Below are positions 1 to 8,002 of a stretch of DNA of 64,000 nt, piece by piece. Under the pieces are notes generated by a model. It worked only from the letters and a program-made list of their open reading frames with translations. It did no database searches and was not told the DNA's origin. Location: positions 62,001-126,000 of the forward strand of contig NZ_JAANCN010000003.1 in NCBI RefSeq assembly GCF_011326735.1, written 5' to 3'. Numbering within the stretch: position 1 is the stretch's first letter; each line of letters begins with the position of its first letter. Source of the stretch: Phycicoccus endophyticus (GTDB lineage: Bacteria; Actinomycetota; Actinomycetes; Actinomycetales; Dermatophilaceae). The position numbers were made by a program, and so were the translations under genes.

Positions 1-672
1 GAAGAGGGGCAGCCCGGCCGCGTCGGCGAGGTGGACCACTCCCCAGATCGCTGTCACCGCGCCGAGGGTGACCCCGGCCAGGCCGGCTGCCAAACGCGAC
101 AGTGAGCCGCGCAGGCCCTCGCCCCGGCCGGCCCCGTCCGAGGTGTGCTCGCCCGGGGACGGGTCGCCCGCCGGCGGCTCCCCGGGCGACGGGTCGGCCA
201 GTGGCCGGGGTGGGGCCACCCCTCCGGCCCACCACACGAGCGCGGAGCCACCGAGCCAGGCGAGCACGAGCAGCAGCCCGTCGACCCGCGCGAGCTCCCC
301 GTCGCGCATGAGCACCGCCCCGAGCCCGAGGGCGAGCAGGATCACCGCCCCGGCGGCGACGGTCTGGCGCACGGCCAGGACCAGTGCACCACCCACGAGG
401 GGCAGCAGCCCGAGGACGAGCGTGACCTGGGTGACGACCGACCCGATCGAGTCACCGACGTTGACGTCGCCGAGGCCCTCGAGCGAGGCGGTGACCGAGT
501 TGGCCATCTCCGGCAGGTCGGTGCCGACCGCGACGAGCGTCAGGCCGACGACGAACGGGGGCAGCGGGCTGCGGGCCACCAGGTCGGTCGCTCCGGCCAC
601 CGCGACCCGCGAGGCGAGGACCGCGACGACGAAGCCGCACGCCATCGCCGCGACCGCGAGGGCAACACCCAC
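1..672 (-). CDS. Sodium/calcium exchanger family membrane protein (3' part missing)
   Basis: Probable CaCA-superfamily cation antiporter of the cytoplasmic membrane. The frame reads through the left edge, so only the first 224 codons are present. The visible part has a hydrophobic N-terminus, a repeat with the motifs GTDLPEMANS and GDSIGS (the alpha-repeat type G-x-S/D-x-PE pattern), several more membrane segments, and a Pro/Gly/Glu-rich cytoplasmic loop at about residues 150-185. GTG at 672 is chosen because an in-frame TAG lies four codons upstream. A TAGAAC box ends six bases before that GTG, which suggests a leaderless message. Ion specificity cannot be read from the sequence. Confidence 0.75.
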   Translation of the reverse strand, partial: MGVALAVAAMACGFVVAVLASRVAVAGATDLVARSPLPPFVVGLTLVAVGTDLPEMANSVTASLEGLGDVNVGDSIGSVVTQVTLVLGLLPLVGGALVLAVRQTVAAGAVILLALGLGAVLMRDGELARVDGLLLVLAWLGGSALVWWAGGVAPPRPLADPSPGEPPAGDPSPGEHTSDGAGRGEGLRGSLSRLAAGLAGVTLGAVTAIWGVVHLADAAGLPLF

Positions 673-678
673 CCTGCC

Positions 679-684
679 GTTCTA
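679..684 (-). promoter_or_regulatory. Candidate -10 box, exchanger gene (leaderless)
   Basis: TAGAAC on the minus strand lies exactly six bases before the GTG start. No -35 hexamer stands out. The spacing matches the leaderless pattern at several other genes in this window, although the last base is C rather than T. Confidence 0.35.
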
Positions 685-782
685 CCCCTGGCTGCTCGCC
701 GCGACCGCCGAGCGAGGCCGATCTCACCGCCCGTCGTCACCGGTCCCTCGCGCCGGCGCCCAGCCCGACGCCGGCATGACGT

Positions 783-818
783 ACGACGCCCCCCTCAACC
801 ACGAGAGGGGGGCGTCGT
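783..818. terminator. Strong GC hairpin, intergenic
   Basis: A near-perfect inverted repeat (arms ACGACGCCCCCCTC and GAGAGGGGGGCGTCGT) with a short AACCAC loop lies between the exchanger gene, transcribed leftwards, and the small membrane protein gene, transcribed rightwards. It looks like an intrinsic terminator, but no gene on either side reads into it. It may be left over from a lost gene or may insulate the divergent promoters. Confidence 0.5.
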
Positions 819-914
819 GTCGTGCACCAGCGACCTCCCTGCAGCGGCCGAGTGTGCCGGCGGTCTCGTCCCCTGCGACTTGACCGCCTCTATGGATTGA
901 CTTTACTAGTTCTT

Positions 915-920
915 TACCTT
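915..920 (+). promoter_or_regulatory. Candidate -10 box for the 928 gene (leaderless)
   Basis: TACCTT ends seven bases before the ATG at 928, so the transcript would begin at or next to the start codon. No Shine-Dalgarno sequence is visible, which fits leaderless initiation. Confidence 0.4.
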
Positions 921-927
921 TTGACCC

Positions 928-1410
928 ATGACACCTGTCACGACTTCACGGTGGTGCTGGGACCATGATGTGCTCGTGAGCACGGTTGCGGTCGACGGCG
1001 GCCCGGTGGTGCGCGAGCCCTGGGCGCATGCCGTGGGGAGGTACGCCGCGGAGGTCCTGGCCCTGGTGGGGGTCGGCATCGTCCTGAACGTCGTCACGTC
1101 TGCGGTCATCGGCCCCTGGGGCTGGGGGTCGCTGGTCGCCTTCTCCCTGCTCGCCGGCGGCGTGAACGCGGGGACTGAGGCAGGTTCCCCCCGGGGACGG
1201 TACCGCCGTCGGCGCATGCTGCCGATCGTCGCGAGCGCGTTCGCGCTCTACCTCCTGGTGGGGGTGTCCGGCCGGGGAGCCGACCTCGGCCGGCTCCCGT
1301 CGGGGGCCCTGGCAGCGGGCGCCGGCACGGGCATCATCGCGGTCTCGGTGGTGGTGACGCTCCGGTTGGCGCGGGACATCGGGACACGCCCGGCACGCTC
1401 GGGCTCGTGA
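928..1410 (+). CDS. Small integral membrane protein, function unknown
   Basis: Protein of 160 residues that I do not recognise. It has about four hydrophobic segments: residues 40-62, 68-84, 97-112 and 126-148. A basic stretch (GRYRRRRM) sits between the second and third, so that loop is probably cytoplasmic by the positive-inside rule. The ATG at 928 is supported by a TACCTT box seven bases upstream; a GTG at 976 is possible. No catalytic motif is visible. It stands alone between a divergent exchanger gene and a convergent methyltransferase gene. Codon third positions are strongly GC, as expected for a real gene here. Confidence 0.6.
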   Translation: MTPVTTSRWCWDHDVLVSTVAVDGGPVVREPWAHAVGRYAAEVLALVGVGIVLNVVTSAVIGPWGWGSLVAFSLLAGGVNAGTEAGSPRGRYRRRRMLPIVASAFALYLLVGVSGRGADLGRLPSGALAAGAGTGIIAVSVVVTLRLARDIGTRPARSGS

Positions 1411-1426
1411 GCCACGCCTGGGGCTC

Positions 1427-1455
1427 GCGGCCCGCGGCTGCCGAGACCGGGCCGC
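1427..1455. terminator. Possible bidirectional terminator hairpin
   Basis: GCGGCCCG and CGGGCCGC form an 8-bp stem with a 13-base loop between two convergent genes. There is no T-tract. The position is right for a shared terminator, but the stem is modest for such GC-rich DNA. Confidence 0.35.
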
Positions 1456-1518
1456 CGTCGGCCATGAAGCCGTACCGCGTGATGCGTCGTGCGGGGGCCT
1501 TGTCGTGGGGGGTCCCGC

Positions 1519-2253
1519 TCAGCTCCGCCTGGTGATGAGCCGGGGAAGGACCGCCCCGACGAGCGAGGCGTAGTCGTCGTAGGCCGCGCCGAACGTGCGC
1601 CGCAGGTCACGCTCCTCGAACCGGATCCCGACCGCGATGTAGGCCGACGCACCTGCGGCATAGAGCAGGTGCGAGGCGCCCATCGACGGTGTGGCCCAGA
1701 CGCAGACGATGAGCCCGGTCATCAGCGGGTGACGCACGATCGCGTGCAGGCCCCGGACCTGCAGGCCCTCAGGGGCGTCGGAGCTCGACCGGGCACCCCA
1801 TCCGGCCTGCCGTAGCCCGACGAGCGCGAGATGGTCCACCGCGAAGGTGGCCCCGATGGACCAGGCCCACCCGCCGGCGTAGAGCGCCCACAGCGCCACC
1901 GCGAAGATGCCGTCGACGCGCCACACCTGACCCCCGAAGGGTTGCCAGAGAACCAGGAGCACTGCGAGGACGACATCCGTGGCAAGCACGTAGAGCGCGC
2001 GCTCCAACGGCGCGGGTACCCGCAGCCGCAGCCAGGTCTTGAACCGACGACGAGCCATCACGGAGTGCTGGACCGCGAAGACGAGCAGCAGGGCGAGGTC
2101 GGTCGCGACAGCGGCCGCGCTGCTCACTCTGGGGACCCCGGCCACGGTTCGCGGAACCACCGTGTCGGCCAGGAACGCCATCGTCCACACCGTCACGACC
2201 ATGAAGCCCACCCACCCTACGGCGGACAAGCACAACACCGGGACTCGTCGCAT
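1519..2253 (-). CDS. NnrU/MddA-like membrane methyltransferase
   Basis: Multi-pass membrane protein of 244 residues resembling the isoprenylcysteine carboxyl methyltransferase/NnrU superfamily, and in particular MddA-type methanethiol S-methyltransferases, which make dimethyl sulfide. Supporting features are five to six membrane segments, the motif HAIVRHPLMTG at about residue 170, and a C-terminal FEERDLRRTFGAAYDDY block typical of the family's SAM-binding end. It starts 44 bases after the stop of the upstream hydrolase-LuxR gene on the same strand, so the two are probably co-transcribed. The thiol substrate is inference from family resemblance; another small nucleophile or lipid is possible. 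Confidence 0.7.
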   Translation of the reverse strand: MRRVPVLCLSAVGWVGFMVVTVWTMAFLADTVVPRTVAGVPRVSSAAAVATDLALLLVFAVQHSVMARRRFKTWLRLRVPAPLERALYVLATDVVLAVLLVLWQPFGGQVWRVDGIFAVALWALYAGGWAWSIGATFAVDHLALVGLRQAGWGARSSSDAPEGLQVRGLHAIVRHPLMTGLIVCVWATPSMGASHLLYAAGASAYIAVGIRFEERDLRRTFGAAYDDYASLVGAVLPRLITRRS

Positions 2254-2297
2254 GGGGCGAGGTTGCCCGGCCCGGTCGGGCGGACGCAGGCGTGGAA

Positions 2298-3344
2298 CTA
2301 CGGCACTTCACCCCGTGAGGACGGGTGTTGTGTGGCGTACCAGGCGGCCAGCTGCGTGCGCGAGCGGAAGCCGAGGCGCAGACGGATCCGCTCCAGGTGG
2401 GACTCCACAGACCGCTCGCTGAGGTGCAGCCGTTGGGCGGCCTCCCGGTTGGTCAGGCCCTGGGCCACCAGGGCCGCGACCTCGTTCTGGCGCGCCGTGA
2501 GCCCGACCGGCGCCGCCTCACGCAGGCGCCGCAGACCCAGGAAGCGCCGCACCTGGTCGACCACGGCCCTCGAGTCGCCCATCGCCGGCAGGTGGGAGCG
2601 GCCGGACAGCTCGACGAGCTGGGCGCCGGGGATCCGCTCGGCAAGAAGGCGACCCTGTGGCGGCGGGGCCGCCCTGTCCTGGTCACGGTGCAGCACCAGC
2701 GTCGGGGCGCCGATCCGGTTCAGGGACTCGGAAACGTCGATGCGGTACGCCAGGTCGAGCAGGCCCGCCGCGGTCTGTGCCGAGGACGCCGCGCGCTGGT
2801 ACTGCGCGAGCACCCGCCGTGTGCCCGGGTCGGCCTCCGGAGCGAACAGCTCGGTCAGCACGTCCGAGCCGAGGCCCCAGTGGTCGACCAGCAACCCGAG
2901 GAGGTGGGTACGGCTCACCTCGTCGCCGATCGCTGAGCCACGGGCCCACCCGCCGTACAGCACCAGACGGGACACGCTCTGCGCGTGGTCGGCCGCCCAC
3001 CGCGCGGCCACCGGGGCGCCGAGGGACCATCCGAACAGGTCGAACCGCTCGAGGTGCACAGCCTCGACCACCGCGCCCAGGGTCGCCAGCTCGTGCTCGA
3101 CGCTCCGCGGTCCGGAGTACTGGTCGGACAGGCCACATCCGGGCCGGTCGTAGCGCACCACCGTCCGCCCGGACGACAGTGACCCGTAGAAGAGGCGTTG
3201 TGCCGGGATGGCCCAGTCCAGCTCGAGGTGGCTCAACCACCCGGGGGACACGACCAACGGGGGGCCACTGCCCGTGACGGCATACGCCACTCGCGTACCG
3301 TCCGCCATCGGCGCGCGTCCAAGGCGTTGTTCCTGTGGGGCCAC
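2298..3344 (-). CDS. Alpha/beta-hydrolase fused to a LuxR-type HTH domain
   Basis: Predicted one-component regulator of 348 residues. Residues about 20-265 form an alpha/beta-hydrolase with nucleophile elbow GWSLG, a candidate acid in HRDQDRAAP, and a candidate catalytic histidine in GRSHLP. Residues about 280-345 form a LuxR/GerE helix-turn-helix (LTARQNEVAALVAQGLTNRE, then LSERSVESHLERIRLRL). All three catalytic positions look intact, so the sensor may hydrolyse its ligand as well as bind it. GTG at 3344 restores the family's usual N-terminus; ATG at 3308 is an alternative. The next gene in the likely operon is the MddA-like methyltransferase, a plausible target. The ligand is unknown. Confidence 0.8.
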   Translation of the reverse strand: MAPQEQRLGRAPMADGTRVAYAVTGSGPPLVVSPGWLSHLELDWAIPAQRLFYGSLSSGRTVVRYDRPGCGLSDQYSGPRSVEHELATLGAVVEAVHLERFDLFGWSLGAPVAARWAADHAQSVSRLVLYGGWARGSAIGDEVSRTHLLGLLVDHWGLGSDVLTELFAPEADPGTRRVLAQYQRAASSAQTAAGLLDLAYRIDVSESLNRIGAPTLVLHRDQDRAAPPPQGRLLAERIPGAQLVELSGRSHLPAMGDSRAVVDQVRRFLGLRRLREAAPVGLTARQNEVAALVAQGLTNREAAQRLHLSERSVESHLERIRLRLGFRSRTQLAAWYATQHPSSRGEVP

Positions 3345-3425
3345 GGCACCAGTGAACCCGCCTCGGCGAAAGTGGGGTAGTTTCCCCGACGCGCCCGACC
3401 GCACGGCATCGGCAGCATCTGCGTC

Positions 3426-3938
3426 ATGAGTGACCACGACGTGAGCCCGTCCACCTTGCCGAGCGGTGTCGGTGCCTCGCTCGGACCGAGCGAGGACCAC
3501 GCCGGCATCTGGCACAGCCCACCGGACCTGGCCCTGGCACGCACGATGACGGCGGACTGTGCCATCGGCCACCGGGGCATCGAGCTGACCGAGCTCGGCG
3601 GCGACCACCTGAGCGCCCGGATGCCGGTGGACCACCGGACCCGACAGCCGCTGGGGCTGCTCCACGGCGGCGCCTCGGTCCTGCTCGCAGAGACCCTCGT
3701 CAGCTTCGCAGCCACCTTCGTCGCCGGCGCCGGCAGGACCTGTGTCGGCATGGAGATCAACGCGAACCACCTGCGTCCGGTGACCGGCGGGTGGGTCCAT
3801 GGCACCGCCCGACCCCTCTCGCTGGGGCGTCGCACGCAGGTGTGGGACACCCATATCCGTGACGACGACGGCAGGCTGGCATGCGTCTCGCGTTGCACGG
3901 TGGCCGTGCTGGGCATGTCCGCAGACCGAACGACGTGA
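3426..3938 (+). CDS. Hotdog-fold thioesterase (PaaI/MenI type)
   Basis: Acyl-CoA thioesterase of 170 residues. The hotdog signature LLHGGASVLLAET spans about residues 77-90, with the Glu that usually acts as catalytic base in the central helix. The strand motif EINANHLRPV follows at about residue 108. The family hydrolyses aryl- or acyl-CoA esters such as dihydroxynaphthoyl-CoA (menaquinone synthesis) or phenylacetyl-CoA-type substrates. No men or paa genes lie nearby, so the substrate is open. The first 25 or so residues are extra compared with compact family members. The gene diverges from the hydrolase-LuxR gene across 81 bases, so that regulator could also act on it. Confidence 0.8.
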   Translation: MSDHDVSPSTLPSGVGASLGPSEDHAGIWHSPPDLALARTMTADCAIGHRGIELTELGGDHLSARMPVDHRTRQPLGLLHGGASVLLAETLVSFAATFVAGAGRTCVGMEINANHLRPVTGGWVHGTARPLSLGRRTQVWDTHIRDDDGRLACVSRCTVAVLGMSADRTT

Positions 3939-4001
3939 GCCAGACCGTCCCGGTCGGGGCCGGTCGGTCCCGTGCTGGGACCACCACGAAGTCGCCGCCG
4001 G

Positions 4002-4031
4002 TTGACCGTAGTGGGACCGGTGGCGTGCGAT
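4002..4031 (+). promoter_or_regulatory. Candidate promoter of the GNAT gene
   Basis: TTGACC (4002-4007) and TGCGAT (4026-4031) are separated by 18 bases. The predicted start near 4038 leaves a leader of about 27 bases that holds the GAGAG ribosome-binding site. Confidence 0.4.
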
Positions 4032-4064
4032 GGAGCCCCACACACACCGACGAGAGAGACATCG

Positions 4065-4550
4065 ATGAGTGAGCTCGCCGGCTCGATCCGGGTTCGTACG
4101 GCCGTGTGGGCCGACTTGCCCGACCTTCGGCGGATCTACCGGGCTGCGGCGTTGTCGAATGCCGGCGATGTCGCCGCCCTGTCATCCCGCCCGGAGTTCC
4201 TCGAGTTCGAAGGACCGTGGATCGACGCCGGGGCCACCCGTGTCGCCCAGACGCAGCCCGCAGGCGTTCCACTGATCCTGGGGTTCGCCACGGTGAGCAG
4301 GGTCGGGCGGGGCGAGCCCGAGCTGGATGACCTGTTTGTCGACCCAGCCTGGCAGCGCAGGGGCGTGGCGATGCGCCTGGTGGAGGACGCCGTTCACCGT
4401 CTTGGCCGGTCTGGCGACACACGCCTGTGGGTCACCGGCAACCCCCATGCGGCAGCGTTCTACCGGGCGGCCGGCTTCATCGGGTCCGAGCGGGTCGAGA
4501 CCGAGCTGGGGCCTGGCCTTCGCCTCTATCGCAGAGTCCCGGCCTGCTGA
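4065..4550 (+). CDS. GNAT family N-acetyltransferase
   Basis: Protein of 161 residues that transfers an acetyl group from acetyl-CoA to an unidentified amine. GNAT motif A is visible at about residues 88-110: LDDLFVDPAWQRRGVAMRL, containing the Q-R-R-G-V-A pyrophosphate loop. Motif B follows at about 120-135 (VTGNPHAAAFYRAAGF). ATG at 4065 has a GAGAG element ten bases upstream; the frame stays open for 31 more codons upstream but without GNAT-like sequence. It is a single gene with no clear operon partner. The substrate cannot be predicted. Confidence 0.8.
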   Translation: MSELAGSIRVRTAVWADLPDLRRIYRAAALSNAGDVAALSSRPEFLEFEGPWIDAGATRVAQTQPAGVPLILGFATVSRVGRGEPELDDLFVDPAWQRRGVAMRLVEDAVHRLGRSGDTRLWVTGNPHAAAFYRAAGFIGSERVETELGPGLRLYRRVPAC

Positions 4551-5027
4551 CCGCCCGGACGCTCGTGATGCCCGGCTCGAGGGCTGCCGGCGCATCGGGT
4601 CACACTCAGCGCCACGCCCGCTCTCGACCGGACGTCTTGCGGACCGTCCGCGGACCGCCGGTCAGGTCGAGATGCCTCTGGTGAGGGCGGCGTCGAACAG
4701 CGTGCGCGCGACCTGTTCGGCCTTCTCGGTAGCCGCCGCCCCCACCGGCCCGTCCCGCGGCTTCCGCGGTGCTGCTTCTCTTGCCTACGTCGGGGGGTCG
4801 ACATCCAGCCGCCAGTCTGCTGGGCTGCGGGCGGGTACGAGGTGACGTGCAGTCAGGCGCCGGCGTGGGAAGCGGCAGTGGTCATCCTCGTCGCTGGTGG
4901 GTTGGTGACGTGGCGGGTCCGGCAGGGCCCCGGGAGTGCAACGGGGGACGGTGCCCGCACGGGGATCCCCTGAACTCCTGCATAGCGCCGCCAGTCGGCC
5001 ACCGTTGGCTGCCTCGGCAGGTGCCGC
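4551..5027. other. Gene-free stretch, possible decayed coding remnant
   Basis: No recognisable gene in 477 bases. Open frames are short and lack family motifs or good starts. On the minus strand the segment ending at 4662 has a gene-like tail (ending TLFDAALTRGIST) that a TAG interrupts about 40 codons upstream. This could be the end of a degraded gene, but it is too short to assign. Confidence 0.4.
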
Positions 5028-5777
5028 CTATCGCCTCGCGGCGATCAGGTGCCGGGTCGAGTGCGCCACGAAGGGTCGACCGGCCCGCATGTCCGCGTCG
5101 AGCACGCGCAGTTCCTGCTCGTAGTGGTCGACGCTGAAGTCCGGGACCCACCAGATGCACTTGCGCAAGATCCACACGACGGCGCCGATGTCGTAGAACT
5201 CCATCCGGCACCTGGCCGTCCGGAGTGCCTCGACGGTCAGCCCGGCCTCCTCGGCGTCGGCCGCTTCGCCATGCGGGTCGCGTCCCAGACGCCGTTCCGG
5301 CAGGGGTCCGAGCAAGCGCTCGATCAGCTCGAACGCGGAGGCAGGGCCGACGTGCTGGGCGAAGTAGAGCCCGCTCGCTCGCAGGACACGATGGATCTCG
5401 GGCCAGTCAACCCGGACAGGGTGGCGGGCCGTCACCAGGTCGAAGGACCGGTCCTGGAACGGCAGCGGTGACCCTTGCGTGGTCTCGACGACTCGAACAC
5501 CGCGCGGTCCCAACATCGCCCGCGCCCGCTCAGCATTCGGGGGCCAGGACTCCGTGACGACCATCGTTGCGGGAAGCACTGGAGCCTCGTTGACGACCTC
5601 CCCGCCCCCGGTGTCGATGTCCAGCACATGATCGAGTGTCGCGAGACGCTCGGCGAGGAGGTGCGCGAACCCCCACGGTGGGCGCTCCTCGAAGGCCCGA
5701 CCATGCAGCCATCCGAAGCCCCACCCGGTAACGTCCGCCGCCTCCGCCTCGGCCACCAACTCCTCAAACGTCCGCAC
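5028..5777 (-). CDS. Class I SAM-dependent methyltransferase
   Basis: Protein of 249 residues with a Rossmann-type methyltransferase core. Motif I appears as VLDIDTGGGE at about residues 52-61 and binds S-adenosylmethionine. An acidic post-I strand lies at about 73-77 (VTESW). SFDLVTARHPV at about 110-120 resembles motif IV, and the IHRVLRASGLYFAQHVG block at about 128-145 resembles motifs V/VI. GTG at 5777 has GGGAGG about ten bases upstream. The C-terminal third is less conserved and may carry substrate specificity. It is a single gene flanked on both sides by gene-poor DNA; the acceptor is unknown. Confidence 0.75.
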   Translation of the reverse strand: MRTFEELVAEAEAADVTGWGFGWLHGRAFEERPPWGFAHLLAERLATLDHVLDIDTGGGEVVNEAPVLPATMVVTESWPPNAERARAMLGPRGVRVVETTQGSPLPFQDRSFDLVTARHPVRVDWPEIHRVLRASGLYFAQHVGPASAFELIERLLGPLPERRLGRDPHGEAADAEEAGLTVEALRTARCRMEFYDIGAVVWILRKCIWWVPDFSVDHYEQELRVLDADMRAGRPFVAHSTRHLIAARR

Positions 5778-6184
5778 GAAGACTCAGCCTCCCAAACGCC
5801 TCGGCGGCAAGCGGCGAAGTGCAGCAGTTCCCGTGGGCTCTGCGCATGGCCGCTCGAGCCAGAGGGCCGGTCGCTCTACGGCACCGACAAGTGCCTCGAG
5901 GGCGATCGCGTCCAGGTTGGCCCATCCCCACCCCCTCATTCAACCGGGGTGTTTCGTCGAGTCGTGGAGCCCAAGGACGCCAGGGGGTTCATTTCCGGCC
6001 GACGTTGACACCAGCCGCTGCACTCCGCCGCCAAGGGGCTACCTCATTGTCGGGTTCGTGCGCCTGCGCCCTGCCGCGAGGGGGTCGAGATGCGCTCCAG
6101 AACGGACGAATCCAGGCCAGCCCGCTAGATCTCTTGCGGACTGGGAGTGATCACACCCCCGCTGAACTGAGGAAACGCGGTGAT
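5778..6184. other. Gene-free stretch
   Basis: I see no supported gene, tRNA or long repeat in 407 bases. Base composition is slightly less GC-rich than the flanks, and open frames on either strand lack family motifs. The left end must hold the promoter of the leftward methyltransferase gene, and the right end the 3' flank of ychF. Confidence 0.4.
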
Positions 6185-7270
6185 TCAGACGTTGAAGCGG
6201 AACTCCACGACGTCGCCGTCGGCCATGACGTAGTCCTTGCCCTCCATCCGGACCTTGCCGGCAGCACGGGCCGCCGCCATCGAGCCGAGCTCGTCGAGGT
6301 CCTCGAAGGAGACGATCTCGGCCTTGATGAAGCCGCGCTGGAAGTCGGTGTGGATGACACCGGCGGCCTGCGGGGCGGTCCAGCCTTGCCGGATGGTCCA
6401 GGCCCGGGCCTCCTTGGGCCCGGCGGTGAGGTAGGTCTGCAGCCCGAGGGTGTGGAAGCCGACACGGGCGAGCTGGTCGAGGCCGGACTCCTGGGCACCG
6501 AAACCCTCGAGCATCTCGCGGGCGTCCTCGGGCGACATCTCGACCAGGTCCATCTCGAGCTTGGCGTCGAGGAAGACCGCCTCGGCGGGCGCGACGAGCT
6601 CGCCGAGGCGCGCGTGCAGCTCCGGGTCGGCGAGCTGGTCCTCGTCGAGGTTGAACACGTAGATGAATGGCTTGGTCGTGAGCAGCCCCAGCTGGTCGGC
6701 CAGGCCCCTGTCGACCCCGGCGGCCTCGCCCGCGGCGTAGAGCGTCCGGCCCCCCTCGAGCACCCGCTGGGCGGCCAGGGCGGTCTCGAGGACGGCCTTG
6801 TCGGTCTTCTTGCCCTTGACCTCCTTGTCGAGCCGGGGCACGGCCCGCTCGAGGGTCTGCAGGTCGGCGAGGATGAGCTCGGTGTGGATGGTCTCGATGT
6901 CGGAGGACGGGGAGACCGTGCCGTCGACGTGCACGACGTCGGCGTCCTCGAAGGCCCGCACGACCTGGCAGATGGCGTCGGCCTCGCGGATGTTCGCGAG
7001 GAACTGGTTGCCGAGCCCCTCTCCCTCGGAGGCGCCGCGCACGATGCCGGCGATGTCGACGAAGGAGACGGTGGCGGGGATGACCTTCTCGGAGGAGAAG
7101 ATCTCGGCCAGCCGGTCCAGGCGCGGGTCAGGCAGCGGGACGACGCCCACGTTGGGGTCGATCGTCGCGAACGGGTAGTTGGCCGCCAGGACGTCGTTCT
7201 TCGTCAGGGCGTTGAACATCGTCGACTTGCCGACGTTGGGCAGCCCGACGATTCCGATGGTGAGCGCCAC
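6185..7270 (-). CDS. ychF: Redox-regulated ATPase YchF (Obg-like)
   Basis: P-loop protein of the OLA1/YchF group, 361 residues, close to the family's usual 363. It is a cytosolic ATPase that associates with ribosomes and oxidative-stress responses. Motifs: G1 GLPNVGKST at residues 8-16, G3 [14 protein letters not shown] at about 70, the NLDE variant of G4 at about 200 that favours ATP over GTP, and a C-terminal TGS domain from about residue 280. GTG at 7270 has GAGAGGA eight bases upstream and gives the conserved [10 protein letters not shown]-terminus; the frame is open 18 codons further but that sequence is not conserved. Confidence 0.97.
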   Translation of the reverse strand: MALTIGIVGLPNVGKSTMFNALTKNDVLAANYPFATIDPNVGVVPLPDPRLDRLAEIFSSEKVIPATVSFVDIAGIVRGASEGEGLGNQFLANIREADAICQVVRAFEDADVVHVDGTVSPSSDIETIHTELILADLQTLERAVPRLDKEVKGKKTDKAVLETALAAQRVLEGGRTLYAAGEAAGVDRGLADQLGLLTTKPFIYVFNLDEDQLADPELHARLGELVAPAEAVFLDAKLEMDLVEMSPEDAREMLEGFGAQESGLDQLARVGFHTLGLQTYLTAGPKEARAWTIRQGWTAPQAAGVIHTDFQRGFIKAEIVSFEDLDELGSMAAARAAGKVRMEGKDYVMADGDVVEFRFNV

Positions 7271-7372
7271 GGCGCGTCCTCTCTCCGACCAGGGTGCGCG
7301 CCGCTTCCGACCCGGCGCGACCACCCATCGTGCCGCAGGCCGGCGGTGGCGGCGAAATCGCGCCGGCCCCGG

Positions 7373-7888
7373 TCAGCCCTCGTCGCCTGCGGCCCGGCTG
7401 TCCTCGAGGTAGAGGGTCTCCCCCGGCTCCCAGCCGGCGACCGCGTGGAGCATCCGGGCCGTGTAGGGCGCCACGTGCTCGACGACGGTGGCGGGGTCGA
7501 CCCAGTGGGCGTCCGCGATCTCCCGGCGCAGGAAGCGCTGCGGGTCGAGAGTGCCGTCGAAGACGCCGAGGTCGAACAGGAACAGGTGGGCGTCGTCCCA
7601 GCCGCGCCACGGTGGCAGCCAGTTGACGGCGACGAGACCACCGACGGCCACCTCCAGCCCCAGCTCCTCGTCGATCTCGCGGGCCACCGTGGTGGCGGGC
7701 GGCTCGCCGGGGTCGACGACGCCGCCGGGCAGGTCCCACTCGCGCTTGTACGTGAGCTCGCACAGCAGGACCTCACCGGCCGGGTTGCGCAGCATCCCCT
7801 GGGCGATGTTGCGCTTCTTGGGCAGCCGCGTGTTGAGGATGGCGATCCGCTTGAGGCGTTCCTGCTCGGTCTCCTCGCGTCGCGCCAT
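7373..7888 (-). CDS. NUDIX hydrolase
   Basis: Pyrophosphohydrolase of 171 residues acting on a nucleoside diphosphate linked to another moiety. The Nudix box G-x5-E-x7-REUxEExGU is complete at about residues 58-80 (it begins GGVVDPGEP and ends REIDEELGL), so the Mg-binding glutamates are intact. The N-terminal ERLKRIAILNTRLPKKR segment is basic. TAGCGT lies seven bases before the ATG at 7888, which suggests a leaderless transcript. It lies 102 bases upstream of ychF on the same strand. The substrate cannot be told from the sequence. Confidence 0.88.
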   Translation of the reverse strand: MARREETEQERLKRIAILNTRLPKKRNIAQGMLRNPAGEVLLCELTYKREWDLPGGVVDPGEPPATTVAREIDEELGLEVAVGGLVAVNWLPPWRGWDDAHLFLFDLGVFDGTLDPQRFLRREIADAHWVDPATVVEHVAPYTARMLHAVAGWEPGETLYLEDSRAAGDEG

Positions 7889-7895
7889 GTCCGCC

Positions 7896-7901
7896 ACGCT
7901 A
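7896..7901 (-). promoter_or_regulatory. Candidate -10 box, NUDIX gene (leaderless)
   Basis: TAGCGT on the minus strand ends seven bases before the ATG at 7888. No separate ribosome-binding site is needed if transcription begins at the start codon. Confidence 0.45.
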
Positions 7902-8002
7902 CCTGTCGGCGGTGACGGCACGTCCGCCGAACCGCGACCGACCGCGCGGCCGGCGGGCCGTCCGGGCCGGGGGTGTCGGTGGTCCGTGGCACGGTCGGGC
8001 CC

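Noticed and set aside
3972-4064. Upstream extension of the GNAT acetyltransferase
   Set aside because: The extra 31 codons have no GNAT homology and overlap the predicted promoter; ATG at 4065 has a ribosome-binding site.
5880-6184. Possible tRNA fragment or attachment site upstream of ychF
   Set aside because: A GTTCAA-like string is present, but no cloverleaf can be folded and no integrase or matching repeat is seen.
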